Assembly (NCBI GenBank): GCA_003415625.1
Contig: PYIU01000004.1
Span: 1,674,001 to 1,738,000 of the forward strand
Source of the DNA: Aquanectria penicillioides
Taxonomy: Eukaryota; Ascomycota; Sordariomycetes; Hypocreales; Nectriaceae
Reading direction: 5' to 3'
Length of the DNA stretch: 64,000 nt
The notes under the pieces are model-generated. The model was given only the letters and a program-made list of their open reading frames with translations. It was not told where the DNA came from and ran no database searches. Both the position numbers and the translations under genes were made by a program. Below are positions 42,559 to 54,442 of the stretch, one piece after another. How positions within the stretch are numbered: position 1 is the stretch's first letter; every line of letters starts with the position of its first letter.

Positions 42559-43682
42559 CTACGCGCGGGCGAGAATCCACATGAAGAAGAGCTGGACCAT
42601 GTACGAATAAAAGAAGAGAAACTGGGTGCGCTGTTGACGCTTGGCTCGGGAGTCGGTCTGCATGGGACCGCCGTTGCCACCCGAGGTCTCGGGCAAGAGA
42701 ACGTACTTGAGGGATCGCATCTATAAGATTGTCAGGACGGAGGCCCAAGATATCCGATACACAATAGTACTTACCAAGAAGAGAGAGTTGGCCAGGAAAG
42801 TGTAGAAAAAGATTACCCAGCCGACCCAACTGCCGATGCCCAGGCCACGTGTGAGGACCTCAGTAACCATCATGGTCACGATGATGCCGACAAACTTGTA
42901 TCCAGAGTATGCGATCAGGTCGAGGAGTTGTGACTGGCTCGAGATGCTCAGAAGGTAGCATCCTAGCTTGAGGAGGAAAATCTCAACAAGGACGATGACC
43001 AGACTGGTCGTAGCGGTGTAGCCAAGAAGCTCGGGCTGGAACTGGCCTTTGAGACCAGCGATGAGGGTGGAGAGGAGGATATACGTCACCAATGCCATCA
43101 CTACTCATGGTCAGCTTTCCATTGTCTCACATGGCGACACACAAACTGCATACCTGGGATATACATATCGGGGCTGTTGATATCATCTCGTGGCGGGAGA
43201 TACCAGCCTTCCTGTCCGTTAGTGCCGACAGCCTGCTTGCGCGACCAAGGCTTGTGCCTCCAGGGGACGAGAACGAGGATGAGCTTGTTGAGGACGTAGG
43301 AGTTGGAGACGTTGAAGTAGTGCTTGAGCGCCGAAACGTTGACATATCGACCAAACTGTCGTCAGGTTAGCTACTTGACCAGACTGCGTTTCTATGCGCG
43401 GTATGAACTTACATTCTGTTCCACATACTCTTGGCCATGCTTGAACGCGGTCTGGCCAAACTGCGCCGCCACCTGCGCCGTGGGGTCGTTCATGAATTGG
43501 CCATAGGCTCCAAAAACATTGCCCGCGTTGCCGCCCTGTTGCTGGTACGGAGTTCCTCCATATTGCTGCGACTGCGCGGAGCCTGGAGGAGGTGGTGGCG
43601 ACCTCAGTTGGGGGACAGTCGAGACATGCTGGGGGACTGGGTGGTGAAGGGGGGGTGACTGGGCGTAGGTAGCTCGTTGCAT
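42559..43682 (-). CDS. yif1: Yif1 family protein of ER-Golgi transport
   Basis: Partner of Yip1 in COPII vesicle traffic, where it binds Rab GTPases. Exons are 43682-43413, 43355-43154, 43100-42775 and 42720-42559, with GTAAGT/GTATGC donors and consistent phases, giving about 319 aa. The N-terminal 80 residues are Pro/Gln/Gly-rich and cytosolic. Next comes the Yif1 signature AYGQFMNDPTAQVAAQFGQ, then YVNVSALKHYFNVSNSYVLNKL and the W-Y-L-P-P-R-D-D-I-N-P-D-M-Y-I-P block. About five hydrophobic helices follow. The protein ends in FFMWILARA. It is divergent from the SRP receptor gene across 672 bp, and both work in the early secretory pathway. No frame breaks. Confidence 0.95.
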
Positions 43683-44354
43683 GGCGAAGGGGAGAGGCTG
43701 AAGCCGAGGCTAGAGCTGAGAGCGAAGCTGGAGGTGAGGATGAGGAAGGAGTTGGGAGTCGTTTCTCGATAAGGCCGTCTGCGTAGGGAGGTTGACGAGA
43801 AATGCGCGGGACGAAGGATAGTTTGCTCGATCGCCGTGGCGGCGCGGAAGATGGATGCTGCAAGCTGGTGTTTGATGAGGATATGTGGTCGATTGTCTTT
43901 GATTGGACGCAAGCGTCATGCACGCACCAGCCACATGTCCTCTCTTGGAGCTTGTTGCCACCAAGTTTCCAGAAGCCCCAAGCCTCAGCGACCGCAGTAG
44001 GACACAATGCACGAGCCACACAGCCACTTCTCCGATGTGCCATTAGTGTTAGTGGCGAGGTGCTACTTGATTAGCCTGGGGAGGGATGTTTGGTTGATTG
44101 GCACGTGATGAAACAAGGCGGCGACCTGTCAAGTTTCGCCATTTCCGCCTATCGATAAGAGCCCTGCAACCCGCGCCGCGGCGTCTCCGACCCAAATGCC
44201 CATCATGGTAGGTGCAATTGTCCAGAGTTAGCCACATCGCCCCCGTCCCGCAACCCTCTTCCTCCCACCAACTTCGCTTCCTCAACGCGCCCTCTCTCCC
44301 CGTCTCTCGTCGCCCTGTTGCATCGTTTGCCAGCGCGCGCGCTATAGAGTCAGG
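43683..44354. promoter_or_regulatory. bidirectional promoter region of yif1 and SRP receptor alpha
   Basis: 672 bp between divergent start codons of two early-secretory-pathway genes, holding both promoters. No specific factor site can be assigned with confidence. Confidence 0.5.
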
Positions 44355-46468
44355 ATGTTGGACACCTTCGAAATCCTCACCACCTCGGGCGTCGTCGTTT
44401 GGTCGCGCACCTACTCGCCCATTAACCCGTCCATCATCAACAACTTCATCGCGGACACTTTCATTGAGGAAAAGGGCGGCTTCACTGCCGTCACCGACTC
44501 GAAATCGGCTGCCTCCAACCCCCCTTACAAGAGCGACCAACACACTCTCAAATGGACTCTCGTCAAAGAATTGGGTGTCATCTTTGTGGTACGTCTCCGT
44601 CATCTCCGGCCTGCGCCGATGTTCGGCGCTCGGCGCTCACATATCCGCTCTCCCACTAGGCCGTGTACCGCTCCCTCCTGCACCTGTCCTGGGTCGATAA
44701 ACTTGTAGACAACATCAAGACGATCTTTGTCAAGCTCTACGGCGAACAGCTCACAAAGCCTCACACAACCTTGGTTGAATGCCATGCCTTCGATGAATAC
44801 TTTGACCAGCAGATCCAAGAGCTCGACAAGACCACCGCGAAGGGTTCGGCCGTCGCTTCTGCTACCGCTCTTCCCCTAGAAGAGAAGACGGTCTCCAAGA
44901 ACCTCAGCGATGAGCCCCCTTCCACGCCAGGCCTAACGTACAGAGGGCGCACCCTCAATGGTCTCAATGAGCCCGCATCTCCCGAGTCAACCCCCGCCAT
45001 CTCGCCCAACGGATCACGGCCGGGACCCCTAGCAACAACCACTTGCTGGTCGCCAAGGCTGGCCCCGTTTCAAAGATGTCTAGACGCGCTCGCAAGGCGA
45101 AGAATCAATCTCCTGCGCTCATGTCGTCGGGAGACGAGGCTTCGTCTCAGAAAAGGGGCAAAAAGGCGCCCAAGAAGGGTCGAAAGTGGGATGCCGACGG
45201 CTACGCTGACGAGGATGATGATGTCCAGCTCGACTACTCCCAGGCCAATCTCAACAGCGACTCCGATGCTGACGCCCGATCCCACGCCGTCGAGGAGATC
45301 GATTCCAATACTTGGGGCTCGCGCTCCAAGGGCAAGTTCGTCCTCAAGGATCTCGGTGACGAGGTCCACGAGATCCTCGCTTCCGAAGCGGAGAAGGCCG
45401 CGGATGCCAGGTCGCAACCCAAGGCTGGTCTGTTCGGCTCCGGTGTGAATGCTATCAGTGGCCTCTTCCGCAATGTCGTGGGCGGAAAAACCCTGACTAA
45501 GGAAGATCTCGACAATGCCATGAAGGGTATGGAGGAGCATCTGCTGAAGAAGAACGTTGCTCGTGAGGCCGCCGTCCGTCTATGTGAAGGTGTTGAGAAG
45601 GAGTTGCTTGGAGTCAAGACCGGCAGCTTCGAGAGCATCAACGCCAGAATCCAGACTGCTATGGAGGCGTCTCTTACCAAAATGCTCACTCCCACCTCGT
45701 CTCTCGACCTCCTACGAGAGATTGACGCCATTACCGCCCCTTCTGCCACATCTCTCCGCAAGGCCCGCCCTATGTTCTCTCTATCGTTGGTGTCAATGGC
45801 GTCGGCAAGTCGACCAATTTATCCAAGATCTGCTTCTTTCTGCTGCAGAACAAGTACAAGGTCCTAATCGCAGCTGGCGATACCTTTCGTTCCGGTGCCG
45901 TCGAGCAGCTCGCTGTCCACGTTCGTAACCTCAAGGAGCTCACCGCCCGTGAGGGTGGCCAGGTTGAGCTCTATCAGAAGGGCTATGGCAAGGATGCCGC
46001 AACCGTCGCAAAGGACGCTGTCACTCATGCTGCGCAGGAGGGCTTCGATGTTGTCCTCATCGACACTGCTGGTCGCAGACACAACGACCAACGCCTCATG
46101 TCTTCTCTCGAGAAGTTTGCCAAGTTCGCTCAACCCGACAAGATTCTCATGGTTGGCGAGGTATATTTGCCCCTCCCACTCATAACCTTAGTTCAAGATA
46201 TCGCCTACTAACAAGCTCTCAGGCCCTTGTCGGTACCGACTCAGTCGCGCAGGCTCGCAACTTCAACGCCGCCTTTGGCGCGGTTCGTACTTTGGATGGT
46301 TTCATAATTTCCAAGTGTGACACCGTCGGTGACATGGTTGGAACCCTCGTTAGTCTTGTCCACGCCACCAACGTTCCCGTTCTATTTGTCGGCGTTGGTC
46401 AGCACTACTCGGACTTGCGCAACTTTTCAGTCAAGTGGGCAGTCGAGAAGCTCTTGAGTAGTAATTAA
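44355..46468 (+). CDS. srp101: signal recognition particle receptor subunit alpha (frame broken twice)
   Basis: ER-membrane-associated GTPase that docks ribosome-SRP complexes to the translocon. Exons are 44355-44588, 44660-46160 and 46223-46468. The frame breaks at the GGG run 45022-45024 (after PNGSRP) and the CCC run 45768-45770 (after RKARP). One base added at each gives a continuous protein of about 660 aa. The N-terminal longin-like SRX domain (MLDTFEILTTSGVVVWSR), which binds the beta subunit, is followed by a charged linker rich in Lys/Asp, then the NG domain. NG motifs are G1 GVNGVGKST (about 457), the insertion-box DTFRSGAVEQL, G3 DTAGRRHND (about 547), G4 SKCDTVGD and the closing VGVGQHYSDL. 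The GTPase motifs are intact, so the breaks are probably not biological. Confidence 0.95.
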
Positions 46469-47171
46469 TGTTACGGCTTAAACGTATGAAGTAATAATAC
46501 AAGAGACGGTACACCCGACTCCTTATGACCACGCTTGTACTTTTCCGATTATCCATGTTTCCTCTCCTAATCAAGGTCATATCATGGCAAAGTCCTGCAG
46601 CAACGAATACATCGAGGCGAGATTATTTTTGGTGTAAACTTTCAATTCTGAGAGTGTAGATTATGATTATTTTATATGTACATGACGCCACAGCGTTCTC
46701 ATTTCTCAGCCCAAGCGGGCGAACCTTCCACGCCACCACACCGCTATGCAAAGAAAAAAGAAAAGTCGACAAGCCCCCGAATAAGCCTCGAGTTTTCGCA
46801 ATCCTTCTTTTTTTTTCTTCTTTTTAGATCATTTCCTATGTTTCATATCGGTCTCCCCATTTTTGCTTTTCCTCGAATGTTATCCTTTTTTTTTGGTTTT
46901 TTTATAGAGTCGCTTGGTGCGTAAGATAAAAAGTAAAATGAGAAATCCACAATAACAATACAAGGGGGTTGCATGTCAAAACAAAATCCCAATCTGTGTG
47001 GCGTAAACGTCAATCCAAGGGGGTATCTTTCTAGGTTCGCAGTCTTGGGTGAAAGTAAGAGTAATTTGAGGCATGTAATATGCATCGGCCGTAGTTCGAT
47101 GGTCTTTATGACAAAGGAAATAGTTCAGTAATAATAGTAGTCGCCCTGTTCATTCTGTACCGCTCAATGCC
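46469..47171. other. intergenic, 3' ends of convergent genes
   Basis: 703 bp of AT-rich DNA between the SRP receptor stop and the coiled-coil gene stop. It contains T tracts near 46806-46826 and 46886-46893 and should hold both 3' untranslated regions. No gene seen. Confidence 0.5.
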
Positions 47172-50100
47172 TTAATCCTCTTCAAAGAAGTCATGATCAT
47201 CAAAATCTCCTAGCTGAGCATCAGAGTCATAAACGCTCGATGGCATCATCGGGGGTGTCATTGGCGCAGCATCTAATTGCTTAGGAGGTGGTGTATCACG
47301 TCCAGACCTGTCCGTATGTTGCGAGGTATTAGAGATTCCTCGTGCTCGTGCGGACATGCTACCATGTGATGGGAAGCGTCGGCCGGTGCTGGCAAAGGCG
47401 GTAGGTTGAGGCTTGCCGTTGTCCACGGGAGGAGTTAGGCGAAGCCCTGAGGCAGGGGGTGTTAGGAGACCACCCAGGAGGTTGTTCTGGGGCTTGGGCT
47501 ACTCCTTGATGGGGTAGCATTTCTTCCCGAGGCGGGTGAGCCCAGGACACCGGAGAGGCTACTGAAAGAAGACTGGTTACCCTTTCGCCAGTTGCCCCAA
47601 GCAGCAGCGATAGGACCAACGGCCTGTGCAACGCGGGGGGTAGCGGCTTGGATAGTCTGAGCGATGTTGGGGAGGTTAATGGCTGAACCGCCATTCATGG
47701 CTCTCTCGCGTTCCTGCTCCTCCATCTGGAGGTTTGCCTTGAGTCTGATTGCGGCATCCTTCACTGCATCGCGATCATAGCGGTCGCCAGACAGCGCTGA
47801 AATGATGTCCTGCAGGTTTTCGTGCCTAACAGCAAGGAGCTCACGTAGCCAGCTGATCTCATCATCACGCTTGGTGATCTTGGAAGCAGCATCGGGGTCC
47901 GACTTGGCAACCGTGTGCTCGAGTTCTTCGATTCGCTGCTCACGAGCCTGGAGCTGCTCTTGGAGAACCATGATAGATTCTCGGAGAGCCTGAGGGGAGA
48001 TCTTCTCAGGAGCCTCAAGAGTGCGGGAGGCGGCAGGCTTGGGGTGTGCAACAACAGCAGCTGATCCAGCGTCAATACCAGCAGACTTGGCGGCCTGAGC
48101 GGCAGCGGCAGCAGCCTGCTTGGCGATTTCAAGCTTGTCCTCCAAATGAAGGATGCGGTCCTGAAGATGCTCCGTCTTTGATGCTGATAGACTAAGACGT
48201 TCCAAGAGGCGTTGCTCAGTGCTGTGGGAATCTTCCTTGGCATTCGAGACTTGTCGTTCGAACCGGGTCTGGAGGTCCTCCATCTCGTTCTGGTGCTTGC
48301 GCTCGAGTTGTTCGATCTCCGCGACCTTGGTAGTCTCGACTTCTTCAAGAAACATCTCGCTCTGGGCTTTCGCGGTATCAGCTTCAAGCTTGACGTGGTC
48401 AAGCTCTGCGCGCAGCTTAGAGTTCTGCTCTTCGAGCTCTTCTCGGATGAAGTTGACTTGGTTGTTGGCAGAGTCGACTTCGGTCTGCAACGCCATGCGA
48501 GTCCTCTTGACCTCGCTGAGACCGGATTCTCTAGCCTCTTCAAACTCGCGCTGGTACCGCATAGCACTCTGCTCTAGCTTGTGGTTCTCCGTCTTCATCT
48601 CCGCAATGATGTTCTCAAGGCGTCTGCATTCATTGACAGCTCGCATGCCAGAGCGCTCATTGTCTTGCAGGCGTTCCATCTCAACCTCAAGGCGCTCGCG
48701 AGTCTTAGCTTCGGCCTGGAGACGAGCATCTAGAACCTCCTGGCGGGCAAGCATTGCCTGATCCTTCTTGATTCGTCGCGCGTTCTCCTCCGCGATTTCG
48801 CGAGCAGCCTTGCCCATATCCTCCTGGAGGGAGATGAACTTGCCTCGCCACGACTCTCGCAGACGGTCATTCTCCTCAAGTTGAGTAGTGAGAGTTGCAA
48901 GAGCCTTTTGCATATGCTGGTTGTCCTCCAGCGCCCGAGTTAGTTCGCTACCCTTCTGTCGAGCAGATTCCTCGGCCCGCTCAAACTCCGCACGCCAGTG
49001 GTGGTTGTCTTGACGGATGTCCCGAAGCTCAGATTCCATAGCATTGCACTTGTTAGTCATATCAGTGACAGACTGGGCAGAGTTGTTCTGAGCGGCCTCC
49101 AAGAGGGCCATGCGCATGGATGACTTGCTATTTGCTTGCTCAACGGAACGCAACTTGAAATCCCTCTGCTCAATTGTCTCGCGAAGACGAGTCACTTCCT
49201 CAGTTGCGGCTTCATGGCGGCATCGGGCCTCTGTAAGATTATCTTCGGCAACACGTCGTGCATTGACAGACTCCTCGCTAGTCTTCTCATTGTGCCTGAC
49301 TCGTTCTTCGAGATCAGCAACACGCTGGTCATAGACACTACGGTTAATGATTTCAACCTCGACACGAGTCTCGGCAGCCTGGAGCTTGCGCATGATTTCT
49401 GCGGCAAGATCTTCGGCAGCTCTGCGCTCCGCAACTTCATTCTCAACCTTGGTCTGCTCAAAGTACAAACGCTGTTCCAAATCAAGAATCTTAGCCTGCA
49501 TCTCCTCGAGCTTGGCGTTGTGCATTTCATCTGGGTTGGGAAGCGCGGGCATGCGACTCTCAACCGCCCGCTCGACAACTTTCTTGAGGTCATCACCAAG
49601 CTGGACATTTGAGCTGAGAGACCTCTTCATATCCTCAAGAGCATCCAAAATGGCAGCAGGCGCCATCTCCGGTGCCGCTGGAGATACGGTGGATTGCGTA
49701 CGCTGCTGGGCATTGAGGGCATCCATAACGGCGATTCGAATTTGATCCAACCGACGATCTCTCCGGGGGCTCGTGGAACGGCGAGGGATAGGGTCTTCAT
49801 CTTCATCGTCGGCATCGGATTGCTGGAGCTCCGCAGACACGCTCCGCATGTCTCGGCGGGACGAGGGGGTGCGTCGGGCCCTGGTGGCAAGAACCTGCTG
49901 AATGGAGAACAGGGTCTTCTCCAGCGGCTCCAGCCGGGCGGCAAGCAAAGTACCAACCACCTCATTAACGCGCCCGTCAAAGAATTGTGCGCGGTTTTCA
50001 AGCTTCTCGTGTTCATCTTCAGTAAATGCACCATCCCAGTCACTGGCTGGTTGGCTCTCAGCGCCTGCATTGTCTGGCGTTCGTGCAACCTCAGGCGGGT

Positions 50101-53100
50101 CTACGAATGGATCTTCCAGCTCGGTACTTGGCATGGGGTGCACAGGCAGCGCGTGATATTCGCGCGGAGTGAGGCTGGTTTCGTCGCGAGTAAATTGCTC
50201 CACACCCGGTTCCAGCCGGTAAGGTGATGAGTTGGCAACTGCAGCAATGGACAAATTCCGTGTGGGGCTGCCGTGTTGCCACTTGGGCGCGTCAACCAGC
50301 TTGTTGACGCCCATGGAGGGATCATCGATGAATTGATCCATGACCGCGTCAATCTCTTCAAAGGTTGGCTCCCGACCATGGTTGCCGGGCTGCGCGGTCG
50401 CAGAGAGCACGGGCTCCTCGTGCTCGACTGACTCAATCACATTATCAGCAAGCTCAGTAGCCAGCGGCTGTTGCTCTGGAGTTGGGCTTTTAGCAAACCG
50501 GGAGGCAGAAAGACCCTTGGCTTTTGGTGGAGGAGAAGCGAATCGGGATGCGCTCAGTCCAGAGATGTTTCTTTTTTGCGACTGGCCTGAGCTGAAGCGA
50601 GAAGTAGCGAGACCGGAGGGAGGACGAGCAGCAACCGGGCTGACAATGGGCGAGACATCGGAAACTTCACCTTCTTCCTTGTCAGTGTCGGAAAGACCAT
50701 CTGCGTAGGACATGCCGCCAGGAATGAATGGCTGCGCAGTGGCCGAAAGTGTCTTCTTGTGACCGTGCCTGAAGGTGTCCTCGCCGAAGGGCCTGGCATC
50801 GTTGAAGCTCTGGACGTCGATCTTGGACTTGAACTCGAAGGGTTGCCAGCGATTAAGGTTCTCGTCGGCGGGAGATGTTTCTGAAGGAGTAGCGGTCGTG
50901 GCCATGGTATCGATCTGGTTTGAATTGATCGAGGACAGTGACGTGTCGATAGGCAGAGCATTCTCAGCATCGGTGCCACTGGGTTCATCCTTGGCATGTT
51001 CCTCAACCTGGGGCTCCGGAGTGGGGATATCGAGGTCTTTGGGCTGATCGGCGAAGAGGGGAACATCATCACCATCGTGCGCAGAGCTTTTCGCACGCTT
51101 GACACGGGACACGTCCATCAGGCGGCCATCGTTATCATCCTGTGGCTCAACCTCGACCTTAGGAGAGGGGCTGCGAGCCGGCTTGATAATAGGGATAGCC
51201 TTGGATTTCTTCCCGGGCTGAAAGACTGCGCTTGTGGAGAGGTCAATACTGCCAAAGATACTTCCACGTTTGCCAACACTTTCGGAGCCTGAGACTGGGC
51301 TGGCAAAAGAATCAGATAGTGGCGTAAACGAAGGCGCATCCGGATTGAACTTGGGACCAGAGGCAGAGAAGCTGAAGTCGCTCTGCCCAGGAGAGAAGGA
51401 CGGAGCATTAGCATTGATCTTTGCAGGCGTGACAAAGCTAACCGGGTTCGCGGGGGAGAGGAGACAACGTTGTTGAATCCAGCCTGGAAAACAGTAGGCT
51501 GGAAATCTGCAGGCTGGAAAGTGCTCGCTTGGATGTTTGGCTGGAAGTTAGAGCTGCTAAAGTTGAATTGGCCAGGCGTGAAGCTGCTCTGTCCGGGGTT
51601 GAACTTGAACTCTGGTGCCTGCACATTAAGCTTCGACAACGAGGCTTTGCTACCATGACTGGATCGTCGAGCGGCGTTGCTGTTGACGGAGACAGCATCA
51701 TTCCAGGGGTTGCTCGCGGTAGAGAAGTTCTTCTTATGTCCACTAAAGGCATTTGAGAATTCGAAATCCTGGACAGGGGTTCCCAGATTGCTGGGGTTCG
51801 TCTCAATCTCGTAGGATTCGTCGCCCTTCTGCGCCTCAGGGATTTCATTGAGGCTACGGAATTGGGTAAGGTTGCCCTCTTCGTGGGTTTCTTGAGCCTG
51901 GGCCTCGATCTGATCGCGGTAAAAGGGTTGCGACAGGGAGTGACCGCGGCTATGTGGCCTGGGGTGATGCAGGACAAGGGGCTTCGAGGGCTCATTGGCA
52001 AACCGCTCCGGGACGGGGAAGTGTTCCGACGCCTGGCGTTCGTGCGCAGGAACAAAGGGTTCTGCAGTAGGAACTGGAGCCTGGGTCTGGGTCTGGGGTT
52101 GGGGTTGTAGTCGTCGTGCTCCAGCTGGTTGCGCATCTGCTCTTCCAAATGATACTCGGCGTCATCGATCTCGGCCTGCAGGCTGTCGGGGTTCTGCTTG
52201 GGCGGCTCAGGAGTCTTGGAGGGGCTCTTGCTAGGAAGCTGCTCTTCCTCATCCTCCAGAACCTCTTGCAGGCGGGGCGAAGCTCTAGCAGGCTGCATGA
52301 AGGGGAATGGCTGCTGGTGTGGCAGCATCGGGAACTGCAGAGACTGGTGGCGCTGGTGCATGTTGAAGCCGCCGGGGCTTTCGGGGCCAAATGGCGACTG
52401 GGGTGACATAAGGCCGTTCAGGTTCATCATATTGGGTGAATCATGGCGGCCAAGACCGTGCAGGATGCCTGCCTGGTTCGCCCAACCTTGCTGCGAAGGA
52501 GGCAAGCCGAAAGGCGAACCACTCGCCGGCAGAGAAATAGACTGGCGGGGATTGAACTTTCCGGGTACTCCACCAAAGGAGACAGGCGAAGGTCCTGTTG
52601 TGAGAGCTGGGCTCTGTGTCGCTGACGACCGCCCGGTGACAAACTGGCCAGGGTGGAATGCAGGCAAGCCATGGTTGCTGGATGCAGATGAGGTCGGGAG
52701 AGGGGGGAGAAGGGCAGCGGCGGGTACTGCACCGACGGTTGTCTGCTGGGATCAGTCGTGACTGGGGAGATGGAGGGTGGCGGTGCTGGGTCATCATCAC
52801 CAAATGAAACGCCCAGGGCTCGCAGTTTGGCTTCTTGGAGCTCGTTCTCGTACTCCTTCCAGGCGTTCAAGTCTGGAAGCGTCACCTTGAAAACTCGCTG
52901 AGCACGCTCCTGGTCAATTTCTGCGAAATTGGGGAAAGAATCACGGGTTTGAGAATCGTCGGTGCCCTCAGGCTGATATCCCTCCACTTCGAGATCAAAT
53001 CCCGAAATATCATATCCAAGCTCCTCCCATGAGGCGAACATCCTCTGGATCTCATACTGACGTAGAGGGAAAGGGGCATTGCCAGGCAATCCTCGCTGAT

Positions 53101-54136
53101 CATCGCGTGGCAGAAGAACCATGATGTTCTTGCCCTTCCACGGCACCTTCTTCTTGATGCGAGGGGTCATTACTACGGCTGGTTCCCTGGAGAGGGCCTT
53201 CTGAGGGCCCTTGGTAGGGGTTGCGGGTATTCTGGGCTCCCCGTTCATGATGGGGGCGGGCTTCTTGGGGCTTTCTGCGACAGGTGCTTCCTGTGTCAAG
53301 GCGGCCTGAGACCTGTCGCTTACCACGTCGTGGGGTGCCGGCGCGGCTTCGGAGGTCGCCATACTATTGTTCTGGCCCGTCTTGGGGCTGAGGGAATCCC
53401 CAGGTTTAAGTGTCTCGATGCTGGATCTCGCACGAGGGGTGTGCTGAGACCTTTCTCGAGACGCTGAAGTTGATCTCTTAGTGGCTCGGGGCGTGAGAAA
53501 GTTGCCCTCTTCTTGCCAACCGCGTTCTGAGCCGCTCAGTGAAGAGTGCTCACTTCCGCTTCCGTCGCTAAACCAATGACGACTCTCAGAGTTGTGCAGG
53601 TCGTCAGTGGTGTGAGTGCGAATCCAATCCTCGGTTAATCCAAGAGTCTGGCGTCTAACACGATTCGCAAGAACTGCGGCGGCAGCGCTCACTGACGATT
53701 GTGGTTCGGTCTGAGATCGCGAGAGCTCGGGGACTGGACGAAGGAATGGGGTCTCGATATCGAGCTGGTGGATGGGCGAGTCGTCAGATCCCTCACTACT
53801 GAAGCTTTGACGTCGAAGGTTTTGGTCCGACTGAGGATAAGGAGAGCCCCAGCTTGCAGTGCCAAATCGATTGTCGTCTAGAGCGCCAGCAGGTGGCGTC
53901 CTCAGGAGTTCCAACGCCCGGTCCGGGAGCCTAGGAGCTGGGAGAGGAGGTAGGACGGGGGACGACTCGATCTCTGCCTCGCCGTCGACGGTGGAGGCCG
54001 TAGATAAAGCAGGAGACGCCGGAGAGGGAGGTCGATAAGGAGTGGCTCCAGAGCCGTCCTGTGCCGGCGCAGCAGCAGGAGCAGCCGGCGACTGTGGAGG
54101 CGACGTCTTTACGAGATCCTGTGGTGGGAGTTTCAT
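47172..54136 (-). CDS. very large fungal coiled-coil scaffold protein (frame broken four times)
   Basis: One protein of about 2322 aa split by four single-base losses in G runs (plus strand): 52702-52707, 52095-52104, 51452-51456 and 47489-47492. Each break is bridged by recognisable continuing sequence, e.g. FSPP|LPTSSASSNHG, NPNP|QTQTQAPVP, SSPP|ANPVSFV and SPSP|QNNLLGG. Residues 1-300 are disordered and Ser/Pro-rich. A folded-looking block (KKKVPWKGKNIMVLLPRDDQ, then FASWEELGYDISGFDLEVEG) lies at about 330-420. The middle holds Gln/Asn/Phe-rich repeats (FNFSSSNFQPNIQASTFQPA). From about 1475 to 2150 there is a long coiled coil of heptad Leu/Glu/Arg. The end is acidic (DFDDHDFFEED). Similar proteins are sometimes labelled involucrin-repeat proteins. 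No function is proposed beyond a scaffold. An upstream exon at 54187-54370 is possible. Confidence 0.8.
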
Positions 54137-54423
54137 CAGTATGTGGTGGTGTCTGGGGTAGAGGGAGCGCGCAAAGTTGGCTTACCCAGGGAGATCAGTG
54201 CAGACGAAGAACAGGTCGCCTGCAGCTGAGTCTCGAATATCACGTCTCTCGAGGTCCGTCGCTTGCACGAATCCGATCTCGATGGCCAGGGAGGTAGAGG
54301 GGGACGCAGTATTTTTGCGAGGCCGTAGGGGAAGAAAGTCGAGTTGTCGGTACGCGACGCGTTTTCCCAACTAAGGGGGTGGAATGGCGCTGAACGCTGA
54401 ATGCTGCGTGGGAAATTTCCCCA

Positions 54424-54442
54424 GGGGGGGGGGGGGGGGGGG
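54424..54442 (+). repeat. 19-base G homopolymer
   Basis: Uninterrupted G run about 290 bp upstream of the predicted start of the coiled-coil gene, in its promoter or leader. It would be C-rich in the transcript. Confidence 0.85.

Noticed and set aside
42364..42726. 120-codon plus-strand open frame
   Set aside because: Antisense to the last Yif1 exon, whose protein continuity is well supported.
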